A stretch of DNA of 64,000 bases, from contig OX467084.1 of the NCBI GenBank assembly GCA_950106755.1, positions 2,232,001-2,296,000 on the forward strand. The letters run 5' to 3'. This stretch comes from Climacium dendroides (taxonomy: Eukaryota; Streptophyta; Bryopsida; Hypnales; Climaciaceae). Each line of letters begins with the position of its first letter. Position 1 is the stretch's first letter. The position numbers and the translations under genes were made by a program. Positions 61,301 to 64,000 of this stretch are shown here, one piece after another. The notes beneath the pieces were generated by a model. The model made no database searches. It was given only the letters and a program-made list of their open reading frames with translations, and was not told the DNA's origin.

Positions 61301-61945
61301 CCTCTCAAAGTACGCTCATACTGATTCGGAACATCGTGAAGTAGCTCTTGAATCATCTCCTCACTCTTGAGGTTCCATAGTCGGTGTAGTAAACCGACAC
61401 ATCCTAACCTAGTCAAGTCCTCCTCTAACTACTTGTGTAGTTCCGAGCTATCCGGAATGGCCGGAGAGATAACCCGGGCAGATACCGCTGTCTTCCGTAC
61501 TGGTCCGGATGCCATAAGATCTAAGTGAGAACGAAGGGAAAGTAGTTCTACCTCAGTCGCTAACTCACCACTCTTTCTCTCAACTACTCACACAAACAGT
61601 CTCGGATACACAGAACAGAAAAGTGAAGAGGAAACCCTAGGAAGACGGCTTAAGTACTAAACTGTCTCTCTACGGTCTTCAGGACAATGGCTACAGGTCC
61701 GTTGTATCAACGGTATCCTACTTCCGTAGCTACGGGACCTATACGGTAGGTTCCTGTGTTCCGGATGAGTCCGGATTCCAGATCCGGATAAGTTCCGGTT
61801 ACGGGTTGTGCCGGAACGCTTATTTCCTAATTCAAGTTATTTGGTCCAAAAATCACACTCTAACTATAATTTTTTTTAATTTTTTTTAATTTTTTGCACC
61901 TACTTCTTGTATTATTGATCCGTTTCCGGATTCCGGATTCCCACA
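58382..61945 (-). repeat. Type-X 5' LTR of copy A, 3,564 bp
   Basis: Plus-strand edges are TGTCGTACGCGCAG and GGATTCCCACA. It is adjacent to the primer site and therefore the 5' LTR. It carries the LTR-encoded ORF at 61515-59566 and the tRNA-Asp-like motif at 58852-58841 (minus). Beyond 61945 the sequence is the gag of another copy. Confidence 0.88.
59566..61515 (-). pseudogene. LTR-encoded ORF, type-X copy in the 5' LTR (649 codons)
   Basis: It starts MASGPVRKTAVSARVIS and keeps a single frame to TKNTKGTPTSQARSR-like text and RSRKGRKPRH, with three stops: TAG at codon 29 (61429-61431, in LHKxLEED), a TGA in TLRGxPVAW and a TAA in FVHMxETTP. From 61068 to 59833 there are 411 open codons. Layout: N-terminal globular block (1 to about 230) with DRFVAGKFTGSINPKDGF, RILEFLIPILYLEKPTRVTI and NTIFGAMENRVVHWGR, then STYLFHLYHQQELLSAAEI. 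After that come a Lys/Arg cluster near 256, a coiled coil near 325-375, TGTKVVTILVDFTARIERVF near 395-420, a Pro-rich linker, an acidic stretch and a basic tail. The pattern of the N-terminal block recalls the putative plant transposon protein domain. The function is unknown. Confidence 0.78.
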
Positions 61946-62433
61946 CCTCCTGCTTCTCTAAAGGTCCGTAGGAAGAGTACCGTCAAACGGTCCTAGTTGT
62001 TCCGGGTACCTTGCGGAACATCCTGATACCATCTAAGGGCTTCACCTTTTAGTAGTCCCTGAAAAATTCTTTGTCTGGAAGCAACATCTTCTTGGTTAGC
62101 TACAGTAGTAGCTTCAAATTCTCCCATCCAATCATCTACATCCTTACTACCGTCTTCCCGAAACCTACTGTAACGGAGACATGTGGTGGTCACCATGATA
62201 TCTGGTTCGTCAGAGAATCGTTCCTCTTCAGAAATAACAGGTTCCGCTTCTGGTTCCTCAACCGCTTCAGGGCTTTGGGAACGTTCCGGAAGTACTTCCG
62301 GTCTAGGAGGAATTATAACCAGATCCTCTGCGGACTATGACGTTGGTAAACCGTGCACCACTATTCGCCTATTTTCTTCCTCTTGACGTTCCATCCGACG
62401 TAAAGTTGTATTTCTTTTTTGAGGCCTACTCAT
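61946..62433 (-). pseudogene. gag fragment of copy B
   Basis: On the minus strand from the ATG at 62433 (MSRPQKRNTTL) this is the same gag N-terminal part as in copy A, with VTTTCLRYSRFREDGSKDVD, DDWMGEFEATTVANQEDVAS and GLLKGEALRWYQDVPQGTRN. It ends where copy A begins. TAG is present at codons 33 (62335-62337) and 147 (61993-61995), exactly as in copy A, while codon 121 is Gln here. Confidence 0.82.
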
Positions 62434-62568
62434 GAAGTTAGAATCAAATTCTCATTCACTGGACCCTCATTCACTTAGTCTACAATCCAGCGAATGGCTG
62501 AGTCCTAGCTTACCGTCCTGAATTACCTTTTTTGATCTTCTACTCTATCGATAATTTTTTTCAGTACT

Positions 62569-62586
62569 TCCCTGGCAGCGACGCCA
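62569..62586 (-). promoter_or_regulatory. Primer binding site of copy B
   Basis: The minus strand reads TGGCGTCGCTGCCAGGGA, again close to the tRNA-Asp complement, four bases from the LTR at 62591. Confidence 0.7.
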
Positions 62587-62590
62587 AAAG

Positions 62591-64000
62591 TGTCGTACGC
62601 GTAGTTAGCCGTAAATATCCTTACAACGACAAATGGTTGCAAGATGACACGAATTATCATTCCAGGGAACTCTAGTATGATATCGATTGAATTAGAAGTA
62701 TCCGGATCGTAACTACTCATTTAGTCCCCCTCTTTCACTTCCCTACTTTATTCCGGAAACTTAGTACATTCCGGATTCCGTTCCGGAACTGGGTTCCGTC
62801 TCTCTTCCGTCACTGGTTTTTGTTGCCTCAATTTTATCCTTAGAGGGTCCGCCCTTGATCTAGAAAGGGGTGGGGACTCACCACTTGTGCAATTATTCTC
62901 TCTATACTCTAAATCTACTAAACAACACACCCAAGACAACACAGCTGTAAGAGGAGGGAGAAGTATCCTCTCACAGTTTCCGGATTGGCCGATCCGGAAT
63001 CAAGTCACACAAAGAAATTCTCACACCTCTCTTTACTACAATGACGGATCCGAACTCATAGATCCAAAGGAATAGAGTCTCAAGGGGAAGACAATTTACC
63101 AAGGGGGAGGTTGGTAGATTTTCCGGAGTAGCGAGAGTTCTTTTCCTTTGGCGGTTGCTTATCTCCGCACAGAACCCTCCTGGTTCTGGACTCGCAGGGC
63201 CCTCTACCCTCTTATCCGGATTGCCGTTCCGGCAGATTAAAAACACTTCACACTTACACTCCTTTACTCGGCTTGCAATCCTTCTCACTAGCTCCACCCC
63301 CAGCTGATCCGTAGCTCAAGATCCGGATTCCTCCTCTCCCTCCTTTCTCTTTCCCTAGTACAAGGTTACACACACATGCATACACTCAGCCAAAAGACCC
63401 TGTCTAAGCAAAAGTGCAGCTAGAGGTATCCTAGCTAACTTAGATTAAGCAAAGAAAATTATAATACATACGTGAAAGCACTAAAATCAAATGGAGTAGG
63501 ATGGAATGACGGACAACTAACTTGCCTGCCCTTAAAATACTAACACAAAAATCCAAAGTCAACTCCTAAAAGCCTGAAAAGGAAATCCAGGCAACCAATC
63601 ACTAAAAACCCCGGGATATCCGGAAAGATTACTAACTACCGTTCGAGATTGTCGAATTTCCTAATTATCCGCCTTAGATTCCGGAAACCGAATCCATGCT
63701 CGGAAACCCGTTCCGGATTCTATACTTCTTCTCCTACGAATTCTAATGTTTTGGCTTCCGTCCTTTCCTTGAACGGCTCCCCGCTTGGCTGGTAGGCGTC
63801 TCCTTCGTATTCGTTGCTGGCGTGGTTTTTGCTATGGCCCGAGTCTGGATATGGCGCGTTGTTGGAGACGGATCACTGTCGTCTTCGGTTCCGGAAGTGG
63901 AGTGGGCACTCTCCTCCTCAGAATCTTCGATGACTTGAACTTCCTTCTCCTTCTCTGGTGTTGTATCCTCCAATGTTGCGGGTTCGCTTCTTTTCTCCGG
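62591..64000 (-). repeat. Type-X 5' LTR of copy B, cut by the window edge
   Basis: It starts TGTCGTACGCGTAG on the plus strand. About 1.4 kb of the expected 3.56 kb is in view, including the tRNA-Asp-like motif (63034-63045, one mismatch) and the 3' end of the LTR-encoded ORF. Confidence 0.85.
63743..64000 (-). CDS. LTR-encoded ORF of copy B, C-terminal part only
   Basis: The last 85 or so codons of the LTR-encoded protein are open: an acidic part with DSEEESAHSTSGTEDDSDPS and the basic end RSRKGRKPKH. The rest lies beyond the window. Confidence 0.75.
   Translation of the reverse strand, partial: PEKRSEPATLEDTTPEKEKEVQVIEDSEEESAHSTSGTEDDSDPSPTTRHIQTRAIAKTTPATNTKETPTSQAGSRSRKGRKPKH

Larger units (their letters stand above)
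32993..61945 (-). mobile_element. Type-X Ty3 LTR retrotransposon (copy A with a 3' LTR of copy B type), nested
   Basis: In minus orientation: 5' LTR 61945-58382, tRNA-Asp-type primer site, gag, protease, reverse transcriptase, RNase H, integrase, polypurine tract and an LTR at 36547-32993. The order protease-RT-RNaseH-integrase defines Ty3 (Metaviridae-type). No chromodomain follows the integrase, and the Asp primer site is also found in the Athila group, so I place it among non-chromovirus plant lineages. The two outer LTRs are not flanked by a target duplication: TAGTT on the left, CCTCC on the right. The left LTR resembles copy B more than copy A, so this is a composite. Two later insertions split the internal region. 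Confidence 0.8.

Noticed and set aside
32993..61945. Reading the 29-kb segment as one intact retrotransposon with a matched LTR pair
   Set aside because: No shared target duplication, and the left LTR matches the LTR of copy B; two large insertions account for about 16 kb of it.

Overview
The window is nuclear DNA of a land plant. It holds a split dirigent gene with GT-AG intron borders, plant-type Ty3 LTR retrotransposons primed by tRNA-Asp, En/Spm (CACTA) transposons, a Stowaway-like element, and a nuclear copy of plastid DNA from the trnA-UGC to 23S rRNA region. The species cannot be fixed from the sequence; a large, repeat-rich genome is implied. Nothing looks bacterial.

Layout. From 1 to about 17.77 kb the DNA is AT-rich and gene-poor. 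It carries a minisatellite (1-190), a TA-flanked pogo-like transposon with a broken transposase (394-2680), the only convincing host gene (a dirigent protein in two exons, minus strand, 5523-6526), an unclassified inverted-repeat element with an unrecognised coiled-coil gene (about 7434-9848), a solo LTR (10976-12246), a second decayed pogo-type transposase (12493-13160) and a Stowaway-like element (15372-15939).

From 17.77 to 64 kb the window is essentially a stack of nested retroelements and transposons. Target-site duplications (TSDs) resolve most of it. A plus-strand LTR (type Z) runs 24335-26493, 30128-30918 and 32752-32992. It was split by a type-Y solo LTR (26494-30122, TSD GTTAG), by an ORF-less type-Z solo LTR (30919-32746, TSD GTTAC) and by a type-X retrotransposon (from 32993). 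The type-X copy A (internal region 36548-58381, 5' LTR 58382-61945) sits in the gag of a second type-X copy B (61946-64000 and beyond). Copy A is itself split by a type-Z solo LTR inside integrase (37301-40236, TSD CAAAC) and by a 12.98-kb autonomous-type CACTA element inside gag-pol (43631-56611, TSD ACC). Another type-X LTR (17770 to about 23.3 kb) carries a smaller CACTA element (19439-21427, TSD CGT) and the plastid-derived insert.

The most unusual feature is that the LTRs themselves, about 2.9-3.6 kb long, encode a protein of about 650 residues, distinct from gag and pol. It occurs in three LTR types and seven copies here, in sense orientation with the element. Its N-terminal third resembles the putative plant transposon protein domain family; the rest is an acidic/basic linker, a coiled coil and a charged tail. 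In type Z a TATA box precedes the ORF and a second follows it, which suggests an accessory gene inside U3 with its own promoter. The same LTRs keep a motif matching the 5' end of tRNA-Asp, the inferred primer tRNA, and type Z also keeps a paired-hairpin segment. Nearly every transposon gene here carries nonsense codons. Several are TAG at identical codons in two separate insertions.
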